A stretch of 64,000 nt of DNA, from the NCBI GenBank assembly GCA_048270425.1, contig JBLWSY010000005.1, forward strand, positions 124,001 through 188,000, in the 5' to 3' direction. The notes beneath the pieces were generated by a model. That model ran no database searches. It was not told the DNA's origin and saw only the letters and a list, made by a program, of their open reading frames with translations. A program made the position numbers and the translations under genes. Below are positions 53,681-62,548 of this stretch, piece by piece (position 1 is the first letter of the stretch; each line of letters begins with the position of its first letter). This DNA is from Oceanospirillum sp048270425 (lineage in GTDB: Bacteria; Pseudomonadota; Gammaproteobacteria; Pseudomonadales; Halomonadaceae).

Positions 53681-53809
53681 ATGTCCCATCATGACGAAAA
53701 CTTCCGTGACGAAGCTGGTTTTATCTATGTGATTCCGGCTCTGGCAATCCTGATCGGCATGAACTGCCTGCCAGCGACCATTTTCTGGTCCCGTTACTTC
53801 TTCGGTTAA
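53681..53809 (+). CDS. 42-residue single-pass membrane protein
   Basis: A short gene with ATG at 53681, GAGGA ribosome binding site 6 bp upstream and TAA at 53807-53809. It encodes 42 residues: an acidic/His-rich N-terminal tail (MSHHDENFRDEAG), then one hydrophobic helix (FIYVIPALAILIGMNCLPATIFW) and a C-terminal SRYFFG. It has its own FNR-type box and promoter upstream and a strong terminator downstream, which supports a real gene. The size and location recall accessory subunits of respiratory oxidases, but it was not recognised. Confidence 0.7.
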   Translation: MSHHDENFRDEAGFIYVIPALAILIGMNCLPATIFWSRYFFG

Positions 53810-53883
53810 TCATCGAAGACTGTTCGGTATCTGACCGGATAAGTGAACAGGCTGATTAATCATCAGCCGCGGAAGGATTCGCA

Positions 53884-53936
53884 GAAAAAAGGCCGTCGAA
53901 AACCCGATGTAAAATGGGTTTCTGACGGCCTTTTTA
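53884..53936. terminator. Bidirectional terminator between the small gene and acuI
   Basis: AAAAAAGGCCGTC with GACGGCCTTTTT, interrupted by an inner AAACCC/GGGTTT stem. A/T runs on both sides. Confidence 0.88.
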
Positions 53937-53968
53937 TTTGCCTGAAAAAGCGGTTTCAGAACGGGCGA

Positions 53969-54952
53969 TTAAAGGTTGGGATTAACCAGCACCCGACCTT
54001 TTACCTTGCCTTCAACCATGCTCTGAGCTCGCGCCGGGAGTTGCTCCAGAGAAACCTCATCCGATACCTGATCCAGTATCTCCTGCGGCAGCTCTTTTGC
54101 CAGACGTCTCCAGGCCTGAACACGACGCTCATAAGGGATCATCACGCTATCTACGCCCAGAAGATCAACGCCTCGCAGAATAAAAGGCATTACAGTCGTA
54201 TTCAGTGCAAAACTGGAAGCCAGACCCACGGTTGCCACCCGGCCGTCGTAATTCATCTGGGAGAGTACTTTAGCCAGAATATCACCACCAACCGTATCCA
54301 CAGCTCCGGCCCAACGGGACTTATCCAGCGGACGCGCTTTCTCTTCAAATTCGCTACGGGGCAGTACTTCCGATGCTCCTAATTTTTTCAGATAGTCGGC
54401 ACTATCGGCTTTGCCGCTGACTGCGACAACATCGAAGCCATTTTTTGCCAGCAAGGCTACCACCAGACTGCCCACACCACCGGTTGCGCCGGTGACCAGA
54501 ACAGGGCCGTGCTCTGGTTTCAGGCCGCTTTCCTGCAAACGCATCACGCACAGCATAGAGGTCAGACCGGCTGTGCCAATCGTCATCGCCTGCTTGGCCG
54601 TCAGGCCTTCAGCCAGCGGTACCAGCCATTTGGATTGCAGGCGCATCTGCTGAGCATAGCCGCCCCAATATTTCTCGCCAACACTCCAGCCGGTCAGAAC
54701 CACCGAATCACCAGCTTTGTAATCAGGGCTGGACGATTCAGCGACGGTTCCCGCCAGATCAATACCCGGAACCATAGGGAACTGATGGACAATTTTTCCG
54801 GCACCGGTTACTGCCAGAGCATCTTTATAGTTCAGAGAGCTGTATTCGATATTCACCAGAACATCGCCTTCCGGCAGTTCGCTGGCCTCTAAAGAGCGGA
54901 CACCCGCCAGTGTTTTTTTCTCTTCCTGTTCCAGAACCAGAGCTTTATTCAT
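53969..54952 (-). CDS. acuI: Acrylyl-CoA reductase / quinone oxidoreductase (AcuI/YhdH)
   Basis: A 327-residue zinc-free MDR-family dehydrogenase. NADPH-binding ATGGVGSLVVALLAKNGF is clear, and NYKDALAVTG and the GIDLAGTV motif are typical of AcuI/YhdH. It reduces acrylyl-CoA to propionyl-CoA with NADPH. In marine bacteria it protects from acrylate formed during DMSP breakdown. No DMSP lyase is in the window. It is divergent from a GntR regulator, which may control it. Confidence 0.88.
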   Translation of the reverse strand: MNKALVLEQEEKKTLAGVRSLEASELPEGDVLVNIEYSSLNYKDALAVTGAGKIVHQFPMVPGIDLAGTVAESSSPDYKAGDSVVLTGWSVGEKYWGGYAQQMRLQSKWLVPLAEGLTAKQAMTIGTAGLTSMLCVMRLQESGLKPEHGPVLVTGATGGVGSLVVALLAKNGFDVVAVSGKADSADYLKKLGASEVLPRSEFEEKARPLDKSRWAGAVDTVGGDILAKVLSQMNYDGRVATVGLASSFALNTTVMPFILRGVDLLGVDSVMIPYERRVQAWRRLAKELPQEILDQVSDEVSLEQLPARAQSMVEGKVKGRVLVNPNL

Positions 54953-55249
54953 ACCGTGACACCTTGCTATCTGAGCGGAATTATTAAGGGGTTGTCTGCA
55001 GCATAGTCGATCAGAGCTGCTTCGTAGCTGACTGACGCTAGGTTAATCGTTAATTCTTCTATTTGTCAAACAAATAGGGGAATGGTGCGTCACGCCTGAG
55101 CTTCTGCTATTATCCTTGTCTGATTCTGATAGTGTCTGCTTTGAAATCAGTGGCTAAAACGGGCTTGGTTTTTTACAGGCCAAAAGCTTAACAGTCAGCC
55201 GTATTCTGAATTCGGCCAATGGCCAATGCGATTTATTCCGAGGTTTGTT

Positions 55250-55981
55250 GTGAAAATCCAACCCCTGATGACACAAAGTCTTGCCAAGCAGATCTCTGAA
55301 CAGCTGCGTGAAGCTATTCTGTCTGGTGAGCTGAAAGCCGATGACCGACTGCCAACGGAAGATGAGCTGGCAGCCCGTTATCAGGTCTCCCGGCCAACGA
55401 TTCGTGAAGCCCTCAAACGGCTGGCGGCGCAGAACCTGATTCGTTCCAGACGAGGTCCTACCGGTGGAACCTTTGTAAATCGCCCTTCACTTGATGAAGC
55501 CAGTGAAAGCCTGACCGCTTCGGCGACTCTGCTGGCGAGTATGGATCAGTTCAGTCTGACTGAAATTGCCGATGCCCGACACGAGCTGGAGAAAACCTGC
55601 GTACGCCTGGCGGCGCAGAACCCGGATAAGTCAGTGCTTAAATTGTTGCAGCAGGAGCTGGATCATCAACAGTCGGAAACACTGACCGATGAAGAGTTTT
55701 GCGCTTCTGATGTGCGCTTTCACCGGGCTCTGGTGGACGCCTGTCAGAATGCCATGCTGCAGTTTCTGATGTATGCCGTAATTGAAGCGATGCAACCGGT
55801 AACCAATATGGTTGTGGTGCGTTTTCGGGATCGGCTGGATGTGGTCGCGGCTCACCAACGCCTGTATCAGGCGATTGAGCAAAGTGATGCGCAAGGGGCT
55901 GAAGCGGCTCTGGATGAGCTGATGGTCTATCTGAAAGCGCGCTTTCAGGCAGCTCAGGACTGGAAAGCTTCCCAGTCCTGA
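55250..55981 (+). CDS. GntR/FadR-family regulator
   Basis: A 243-residue FadR-subfamily regulator. The winged helix reads LREAILSGELKADDRLPTEDELAARYQVSRPTIREALKRLAAQNLI, and the C-terminal helical domain (residues about 95-235) has the metal-binding histidine in VRFHRALVDACQN. The GTG at 55250 with GAGG 6 bp upstream is preferred over the ATG at 55226. It is divergent from acuI across 297 bp, so it probably senses a carboxylic acid and regulates acuI or itself. Confidence 0.85.
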   Translation: MKIQPLMTQSLAKQISEQLREAILSGELKADDRLPTEDELAARYQVSRPTIREALKRLAAQNLIRSRRGPTGGTFVNRPSLDEASESLTASATLLASMDQFSLTEIADARHELEKTCVRLAAQNPDKSVLKLLQQELDHQQSETLTDEEFCASDVRFHRALVDACQNAMLQFLMYAVIEAMQPVTNMVVVRFRDRLDVVAAHQRLYQAIEQSDAQGAEAALDELMVYLKARFQAAQDWKASQS

Positions 55982-56004
55982 GGATTGTTTAAGGGCGTGC
56001 AGAT

Positions 56005-56556
56005 TTACATCGGTTGGCGGCTGTTTTCCAGTAGGCTTGGCATGACTGCTTTAACCCGGATATCCTGCTGCAGCTGACGCATCAGGTCAGGGATTTTATT
56101 CGCATCCACATTGAAGTAAGCGCGGTTCAGGCGTTCAATCTGAACCGTCAGCGTCATACCATACTGTTGTGCAATTGCTTCGGCAGTGCTGTTGTCGGTT
56201 AACACTAAACCCAGTTCATCCAACAAAATCGCATAGCGTTGCGTGGTTTGATTCCAGACCACAGGTCGGCCTTCGGCATTGGCAATCGCTTTTGACTGAA
56301 TACTATAAGTTCCCTTGCGGGCTATCTCGCTATTGCTGCTCTGCACCGCGCGCTGGTTTTCCTGTTTGTCCGTGTTGTAAGCCTTTACCTGATCCAGAAT
56401 CAGGTAATGGCTGTTTTCAATACGGATCTGCTTTCCCGCTTTCAGATGCTCAGGCAGCTGGTCCTGAGCAACGGTTGGTTTCTTGCCATCAAAGGCGTGA
56501 GCGGCAAGTGGCACAAGGCTCAGCAGGCCGGATAACACTAAAATTAAAATACGCAT
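56005..56556 (-). CDS. Secreted protein, candidate trans-acting propeptide/chaperone of the adjacent protease
   Basis: A 183-residue protein with a signal peptide (cleaved near AAHA|FDG). The C-terminal 55 residues (LTVQIERLNRAYFNVDANK, then QLQQDIRVKAVMPSLL) resemble the inhibitor-type propeptide fold of subtilases. The gene lies 37 bp downstream of a kexin-like protease that lacks a propeptide of its own. Aeromonas sobria has a similar layout, in which a small protein downstream of the ASP protease helps it fold. Here the role is inferred from position and weak similarity only. Confidence 0.55.
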   Translation of the reverse strand: MRILILVLSGLLSLVPLAAHAFDGKKPTVAQDQLPEHLKAGKQIRIENSHYLILDQVKAYNTDKQENQRAVQSSNSEIARKGTYSIQSKAIANAEGRPVVWNQTTQRYAILLDELGLVLTDNSTAEAIAQQYGMTLTVQIERLNRAYFNVDANKIPDLMRQLQQDIRVKAVMPSLLENSRQPM

Positions 56557-56593
56557 TGAAATTGTCCTGCTAAAAGTTTGAATGCTGAACCGG

Positions 56594-58276
56594 TTAATGA
56601 CCGTACACGGTCATCGACCAATCGTGTAACGTACCTGTGTCATGCCCGTTGGTATCAAATACCTCCAGCGTCCAGTCACCCAGAGAGTCTTCGCCATAGA
56701 AAGCCTGACTCAGGAGTACCAGCTCCTGATTCGTTATATCTGTACCCATACCATTTCTTGGGGTCATTAATACGCTGACCATTCCGCTGGGGGAGGTTAG
56801 CTGAATCTGCAGGTCTGACACGTAGGTGTGGCTGAATTCCAGCTTAACCTGAACAGATTCCACGGTGAGATTGTTTCCGGAGGCAACCGTAAGGGTATGG
56901 CTGGTGCCAGTCGCACTGTTATCAGGGATAGCCAGATTAAGTGTTGGTGACGTTTCTGTTTTGGTTTGCTGGGCGGGCAGATTACTGCCATAAGAGCCTG
57001 TTGCCGTTACCGCTGCCTGGGCGTTAATACGGCCAAAACCGTACCAGTTGTGATAGTGATGGCCCGCGCCATTGTTTTGCCAGGCAGGTTCAGTAGTGAG
57101 AGTTCCATCGGAAAGAGTCAGGGTAATATCGGAGTTTCTCGAGATATCGACCTTATCTGCAGTCGTAATCATGATATGACGCACATCACGCCAGCCAAGG
57201 GTTGGTTTTTTCTCCAGTATCAGTGCAGCAACACCGGCCGCCATAGGGGAGGCTGATGAAGTACCGTTAAATTTTGAGGTATAGCCGCGCTCACCATCGA
57301 CTGTACTGTTATTGTCCAGATCTGTCGGGGCGATAATTGCGGGATTGTAGAAACCGTATTCACCACCGGGAGCGGAGAAAACGACACTGGAACCCGTAGA
57401 GGAGTAACTGGATCTAACCCCTTTAGCGTTTATGGCCGAAACAATTATGTTGTATGGAATATTATTGTCAGCATCCATATTGGCGTTTTGGCAGGGTAGA
57501 TTGTCATCGTTGGTGTTTAAGCCGGTACAAACGTTGTTATATTCTTCGAAATAGTTGCCAGCGGCTTTAAAGTATAAAGCCCCTTTGTTGGCTCTCAGGT
57601 TTTCGGTGCCCCATTTGTAATAGGTATCGAACGTTGTGTCATAACTATAGACCTGAGAAATCTTCGCATAACCAAAACTTTGATTGAAAATATCAACGCT
57701 TTCAGATGGTTCACCAGCTTTACCAAGTGCTTTTTGCCAGTTGCTATAGCTATTGTCAGAATTAAGGATGCTGAACCCAAACAGGGTGGCATCAGGGGCG
57801 ATGCCGGAACCGCCTCGGCCATTACCCTTTTCCGCGGCGATAATACCTGCGACAGATGTAGCATGGTCGCCGGTTTTAGTGCTCTGTGAGAAGTCTACAG
57901 AGTTCGTCTGATCCAGGTTGGTAGCCAGATCAGGATGGGCATAATCAATACAGGTATCCAGAACAGCAACTTTAACACCTTGGCCTGTCACCTGGTCCCA
58001 CAAGGATGAGGGTATGTCTAGATCCTCACCAAAGGTTCCTGCATTCTGACTGTATGCTTTTTGCTCGGTATTATTAAGGTGCCACTGTTGAGATAGAAGT
58101 GGATCAAGCCCGGTTAGAATAGTATTCGAAGCTGTTTTCGGGGTGCAGAGACTTGCTCCACTTGATGAATTATTCGATGGATCATCACCGGAATCAAAAA
58201 ATGAATCAGAACCCCCACCGCAGCCGGTCAGAGCGATAAGGCAGGAGCTAAATAGTGTAAAGGTGAGTCGATACAT
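56594..58276 (-). CDS. Kexin-like S8 serine protease lipoprotein
   Basis: A 560-residue subtilase. A lipobox (ALTGC, Cys19) suggests outer-membrane lipidation. The catalytic triad is Asp107 (VLDTCIDYAHPDL), His138 (GDHATSVAG) and Ser340 (GTSSASPMAAG), with Asn241 (AAGN) as oxyanion residue. Residues about 440-560 form a P/proprotein convertase domain ending LHDWSMTVYGH. Unusually, the protein goes from the lipobox directly into the catalytic domain (DPLLSQQWHLNN), so no I9 propeptide is present. The HAT in place of HGT is a minor change. The next gene may supply the missing chaperone. Confidence 0.88.
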   Translation of the reverse strand: MYRLTFTLFSSCLIALTGCGGGSDSFFDSGDDPSNNSSSGASLCTPKTASNTILTGLDPLLSQQWHLNNTEQKAYSQNAGTFGEDLDIPSSLWDQVTGQGVKVAVLDTCIDYAHPDLATNLDQTNSVDFSQSTKTGDHATSVAGIIAAEKGNGRGGSGIAPDATLFGFSILNSDNSYSNWQKALGKAGEPSESVDIFNQSFGYAKISQVYSYDTTFDTYYKWGTENLRANKGALYFKAAGNYFEEYNNVCTGLNTNDDNLPCQNANMDADNNIPYNIIVSAINAKGVRSSYSSTGSSVVFSAPGGEYGFYNPAIIAPTDLDNNSTVDGERGYTSKFNGTSSASPMAAGVAALILEKKPTLGWRDVRHIMITTADKVDISRNSDITLTLSDGTLTTEPAWQNNGAGHHYHNWYGFGRINAQAAVTATGSYGSNLPAQQTKTETSPTLNLAIPDNSATGTSHTLTVASGNNLTVESVQVKLEFSHTYVSDLQIQLTSPSGMVSVLMTPRNGMGTDITNQELVLLSQAFYGEDSLGDWTLEVFDTNGHDTGTLHDWSMTVYGH

Positions 58277-58354
58277 GAGCTGCGTTTATGGTCAATTAAG
58301 TTAGATGCTCTAAATTTACCATTAAACGACGACTCTCTGGTTAATAAAAAACGT

Positions 58355-59830
58355 CTAAACCTTCTCAAACTCTCTGACAGACTGACTTAACTCACCCATA
58401 ATCTGATCCAGCTGCTCAATATTGCTCTGAATCTGGCGGGTTTCGTCGGCCAGCTGCAGCACCTGTTGGCCGATAGTACGAATCTCTTCGGCGTAGTGAG
58501 TAAAGGTGGTTTGCTGCTGCTGACCGGTGGCAGAAAGCTGTTCCATCTGCTGACCCAGATGGCAGGTATCCTGAATAATCGCCTGAATCTGTTCCTGTGC
58601 GGCCTGAGCATGGCTCTGGCCGGACTGAACCTCTTCACTGCCTTCGCGCATGGCGGCTACCGCGGATTCGGTGCCATCCACAATCAGACGAATCTTACCG
58701 CTGATATCCTGGGTCGCATTGCGGGTGCGCTCCGCCAGTCCGCGAACCTCATCAGCAACAACGGCAAAACCCCGGCCCTGCTCTCCGGCTCGTGCGGCTT
58801 CAATGGCGGCATTCAGCGCCAGCAGGTTGGTCTGTTCGGCAATATCGTGAATCATCACCACGATCGAGTTTACTTCGTTGGAGCTTTGCTCCAGCGTTTC
58901 CAGCCGTTCTGCTGCAGTCATAATCACTTCGGTGGCGCGGTTCAGTTTGCTCACCGCATCGTTCATTACGGTGCCGCCCTCGGTGGCTTCGGTGCCGGTT
59001 TTCTGGGCGGTGGTTGCAGCAATTTCGGCATCACTGGCTTGTTGGCAAACATCGGTAACAATCTTGTCGGCTTCTTCAACCATACTGCCCACGGCACGGT
59101 TTTGCTGCTGCATCGTCTGGGCGATACGTTGGGCGCTTGAGGTCACATCGCGGCTGACATTCTCGGCCTGATGCACCGATGACGTAACCTGCGCCAGAAT
59201 GTCGGCAATGCGCTGTTCGCTTTGCTCACTGGCTTTACGGGCGGTTTCAAGCTGAGCAAAGCCCTGAGATTTGGCTTTATCGAATGCCAGTGCCAGCACA
59301 ATGACGATCAGGCTCATGCCGATCAGTGATTTGGCCTGTTGTGTGGGAATCATATGCTCCGGAATCGGAGACGCTGGCAGAGCAATACCGGTCTGGTGGA
59401 TATAAAGAAAAATCCCGATGGTTGAGAGGCTGACCGCCGACCAGAAGTAACCGGAAGCACGCCCCGCAATAAAAATAGCCGCAAAAGGGATAGAGGCCAT
59501 CCAGGGCGCACTGCTCGACATCACACCACCGTTAACGTAGAGCATCCAGACCACCATGGCGAACATACAGCTGATAACGCTTTCTGCTGCCCAGCGCTCC
59601 TGTGCGGTAAGACGTAATATAACCGGACCAAGCAGAAGCCCTGCGCTACCCAACAGAATCCCCCAGCCCATCCCAGGATGGTGATTCTTGAAATAGCTGA
59701 TGGCGAATACCGGCGCAATGACACCGGCCAACAGGGCGACGGTGACGACAGTCCTTGCATGGATCAGTCGGTCCTGATCCTGTCGCAGGCTATCCGGGAT
59801 AAAACGTTCGGTAAGCTGAGAAAGTGTCAT
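58355..59830 (-). CDS. Methyl-accepting chemotaxis protein
   Basis: A 491-residue chemoreceptor. The first ~190 residues hold five or six membrane helices with no large periplasmic domain and no HAMP domain. The signalling hairpin has IHDIAEQTNLLALNAAIEAARAGEQGRGFAVVADEVRGLAER. Such receptors often sense membrane, redox or energy state rather than periplasmic ligands. The ATG at 59830 has GGAG upstream. A near-consensus FNR-type box lies 100 bp upstream. No other chemotaxis gene is in the window. Confidence 0.88.
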   Translation of the reverse strand: MTLSQLTERFIPDSLRQDQDRLIHARTVVTVALLAGVIAPVFAISYFKNHHPGMGWGILLGSAGLLLGPVILRLTAQERWAAESVISCMFAMVVWMLYVNGGVMSSSAPWMASIPFAAIFIAGRASGYFWSAVSLSTIGIFLYIHQTGIALPASPIPEHMIPTQQAKSLIGMSLIVIVLALAFDKAKSQGFAQLETARKASEQSEQRIADILAQVTSSVHQAENVSRDVTSSAQRIAQTMQQQNRAVGSMVEEADKIVTDVCQQASDAEIAATTAQKTGTEATEGGTVMNDAVSKLNRATEVIMTAAERLETLEQSSNEVNSIVVMIHDIAEQTNLLALNAAIEAARAGEQGRGFAVVADEVRGLAERTRNATQDISGKIRLIVDGTESAVAAMREGSEEVQSGQSHAQAAQEQIQAIIQDTCHLGQQMEQLSATGQQQQTTFTHYAEEIRTIGQQVLQLADETRQIQSNIEQLDQIMGELSQSVREFEKV

Positions 59831-59931
59831 GGTGGCTCCGGTTTTTGTTGTTGTTTTTGGTGTTTTGGTCGTCTTTTTCTGCTGGTCAGGATTGTCAGAT
59901 GTTTCGGCAACAATAGTGATGTTTGCAGAAC

Positions 59932-59945
59932 CTGATCCTGATCAA
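59932..59945. promoter_or_regulatory. Near-consensus FNR-type box upstream of the chemoreceptor
   Basis: CTGAT-CCTG-ATCAA differs from TTGAT-N4-ATCAA by one base. It lies 102-115 bp upstream of the chemoreceptor start. A weak -10 (TATTGT, minus strand 59915-59910) is suitably spaced. Confidence 0.4.
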
Positions 59946-60077
59946 GGGTTGTCGAATTTAAAACATACGTTTGAATGAGGCAAGAGCCAGACTTAGAGTG
60001 CTGCGCAAGATACGCTAAGGCTAAACAGGGGGGATGGTTTCGGGAGGATGGCTAGGCTTTGATTTATAAGCAGAAAA

Positions 60078-60116
60078 TAAAAAACGCTGTCGTTACAAAA
60101 AAACGACAGCGTTTTA
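60078..60116 (-). terminator. Terminator of nhaB
   Basis: AAAACGCTGTCGTT pairs perfectly over 14 bp with AACGACAGCGTTTT. The minus-strand T run (TTTTTTATTTT) suits termination of nhaB. Confidence 0.92.
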
Positions 60117-60176
60117 ACACGGTATTTGGATATTTACGACGCTAAGGGCGGGTTAGTAACCCTGTAATATTAGCGG

Positions 60177-61691
60177 TTAATGAACCCAGTACACAACCGC
60201 ATACAGACCAACCGCAGACATCACGATGGTGTACGGCAGTGCCATAATCACCATGCGGCCATAAGAAAGACGGATCAGAGGTGCAATTGCTGAGGTCAGC
60301 AGGAACAGGAACGCGGCCTGACCATTTGGTGTTGCCACGCTTGGCAGGTTGGTGCCGGTATTGACCGCAACGGCCAGAACATCAAAGTGTTCACGGGTGA
60401 TCTCACCCGCATCCAGTGCTGCTTTGATCTCTGAGATATAAACTGTCGCCACAAACACGTTATCACTGATAGCCGACAGAATGCCGTTGGCGATAAAGAG
60501 CATCGCTGGCTGCTGATGGGTTTCCATGCTCAACACCATGTGGATGAAAGGTTGAAACAGGTGCTGTTCGTGGATCACTGCGACAACCGAGAAGAAGACC
60601 ACCAGCAGGGCCGTGAAAGGCAGCGCCTCTTCAAAGGCATGGCCGATCTGATGTTCTTCCGTAATGCCGTTAAAAGCGGTTTGAATGACAATAATTGCCA
60701 GGCCAATCAGGCCGACTTCAGCAATATGAAATGCCAGCGCAAAGATCAGGAAGAACGCGGTAACGGCCTGAACGATCAAAGCGGCTCTGTCTTTACCGGT
60801 ACGTTTTTCCGTCTGATGTTTATCAAAGTCTTCCAAAATCTGACGAACAGAATCCGGTAGCTCTATGCCGTAACCGAAGGTTTTGGTTTTCTCCAGAATC
60901 AGGCAGGTGATCAGGCCAACCACCAATACCGGCATGGTCACCGGAGCCATACGGGTAAAGAACTCGCCAAAATTCCAGCCCGCTACTTTTGCAATCAGAA
61001 GGTTCTGAGGTTCACCCACCAGAGTGCAAACGCCCCCCAGAGCTGTTCCCACAGCAGCATGCATCAGCAGACTGCGCAGAAAGGCCCGGAACTGATCAAG
61101 GTCGCTTTGGTGCTGCTCGTTCAGCGAGCCATCATTACCATTGTCATGGCTTTCCTGATGAAACTGCTTTCCGGACGCGACCTTGTGGTAAACCGAGTAG
61201 AAGCCCACACCAATACTGATCACAACGGCGGTTACTGTCAGGGCATCCAGAAACGCGGATAGCAGCGCTGCGGTAATGCTGAACAGAAGAGAAAGTATCG
61301 GCTTGGAACGAACACCCAGCAGGATTTTGGTGAAGGCAAACAGCAGTAGCTGCTTCATAAAGTAGATACCGGCTACCATGAACACCAGCAGCAGGATCAC
61401 TTCCAGATTGCCCTCTACCTCGTGCATCACAGAATCTGGCGAGGCTAAACCGATGACAATCGCCTCAATCGCCAGTAATCCACCGGGTTGCAGTGGGTAG
61501 CATTTGAGGGCCATTGCCAGGGTAAAGATAAATTCAACAATCAGCAGCCAGCCGGTGAAGAAAGGGCCAAAAGCAGGAAGGAAAAAGAGGATTGGATTAA
61601 TGATAAGAAAGGCAAGAATGACTTTCTTATACCAGAGTGGCGAACTGCCTAGAAAGTTGCGTAAAAAGCCTTGTGATATGGTCTGAGCCAT
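60177..61691 (-). CDS. nhaB: Na+/H+ antiporter NhaB
   Basis: A 504-residue NhaB with about 12 membrane segments. Family stretches include LGGVCTLVGEPQNLLIAKVAGW and NTGTNLPSVATPNGQAAFLFLL. It exports Na+ in exchange for protons at the inner membrane, expected in a marine bacterium. The ATG at 61691 has AAGGA 8 bp upstream. It is monocistronic with its own terminator. Confidence 0.94.
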   Translation of the reverse strand: MAQTISQGFLRNFLGSSPLWYKKVILAFLIINPILFFLPAFGPFFTGWLLIVEFIFTLAMALKCYPLQPGGLLAIEAIVIGLASPDSVMHEVEGNLEVILLLVFMVAGIYFMKQLLLFAFTKILLGVRSKPILSLLFSITAALLSAFLDALTVTAVVISIGVGFYSVYHKVASGKQFHQESHDNGNDGSLNEQHQSDLDQFRAFLRSLLMHAAVGTALGGVCTLVGEPQNLLIAKVAGWNFGEFFTRMAPVTMPVLVVGLITCLILEKTKTFGYGIELPDSVRQILEDFDKHQTEKRTGKDRAALIVQAVTAFFLIFALAFHIAEVGLIGLAIIVIQTAFNGITEEHQIGHAFEEALPFTALLVVFFSVVAVIHEQHLFQPFIHMVLSMETHQQPAMLFIANGILSAISDNVFVATVYISEIKAALDAGEITREHFDVLAVAVNTGTNLPSVATPNGQAAFLFLLTSAIAPLIRLSYGRMVIMALPYTIVMSAVGLYAVVYWVH

Positions 61692-62000
61692 TTTTAAGGT
61701 CCTTGATAATGAACGGGTCGGGTAGTTGTTTGTAACTCACTGTCTATCTTAAGAATTATTATTTTTTTGCCATGTATTTATAGTTTCTTCAGAGAAACAG
61801 GCGCCTGCATTATACACAGCAGAAGCGTTTTGCAATGAAAGGTGCGTAATAAAACCGCCTTTTATGTGCAGGCACAGCATCCTTCAGCAGCGTACGGGTT
61901 AAAGGTTCGCGTTTGTTAAATCTTTTGGATAAGCTAGGCTGCACGCGGGATTGGCGGCTTTTTTAGGCCTGAATATAAGCTGGGTTAAGCAGGTGTTATT
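61692..62000. other. Divergent nhaB / cNMP-protein intergenic region
   Basis: 309 bp without a gene. AT-rich near nhaB; no operator or riboswitch was recognised. Confidence 0.45.
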
Positions 62001-62537
62001 TTGGATAAAAATCGATTGAATGCCTTCTGGGATAATATTTTCCATAAAGATCAGGACCTGGCTCAGCAGGATCTGATCGCCATTTTGTCTCAGGTACCGC
62101 TTTTTGCCTGTCTGACCCGCCGCGAGCTCAAACGGATTGCCCGAATCGCCCATCTCAGAAGCTATGCTCAGGGAGAGCGCCTGTTCCAGATGGGGCACCC
62201 CGGTGCTGCCATGTTTGTGATTAAGTCCGGTAAAGTGGATATCGTCATTCCGCAGGAGGGCTCGGCCGATCTGTTATTGGCTACGCTGGGTACCGGAACC
62301 TTTATGGGAGAGCTGGCGCTGCTGGATGATTCCCCCCGATCCGCGTCGGCGGTTGCCGCTGAAGATGCTCAGGCGATCGCCTTTTTCCGTTCCGATTTTA
62401 ATAAGCTGATTGAGAAGGAAGCGGTTATCGGCAGCAAGGTGCTGAAAGAGCTGGCGCAGATTATCGGTCAGCGACTGAAAGTGACCAATCAGCAGCTTTC
62501 TGACCTGCGTCAGACGGTAGGTCATTATGAATCCTGA
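62001..62537 (+). CDS. Cyclic-nucleotide-binding-domain protein
   Basis: A 178-residue protein with one cNMP-binding domain (residues about 30-150), including GTFMGELALLDDSPRSASAVAAEDA, the phosphate-binding cassette with its Arg. There is no C-terminal helix-turn-helix, so it is not a transcription factor of the CRP type. The start is TTG at 62001 with CAGGTG upstream. It is separated by 11 bp from the permease gene and is probably in one operon with it. It may regulate the permease. Confidence 0.8.
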   Translation: MDKNRLNAFWDNIFHKDQDLAQQDLIAILSQVPLFACLTRRELKRIARIAHLRSYAQGERLFQMGHPGAAMFVIKSGKVDIVIPQEGSADLLLATLGTGTFMGELALLDDSPRSASAVAAEDAQAIAFFRSDFNKLIEKEAVIGSKVLKELAQIIGQRLKVTNQQLSDLRQTVGHYES

Positions 62538-62548
62538 GGTTGGTCTTT

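Larger units (their letters stand above)
59831..60176. other. MCP-nhaB intergenic region
   Basis: 346 bp without a gene. It holds the FNR-type box at 59932 and the nhaB terminator at 60078; nothing else was recognised. Confidence 0.5.
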
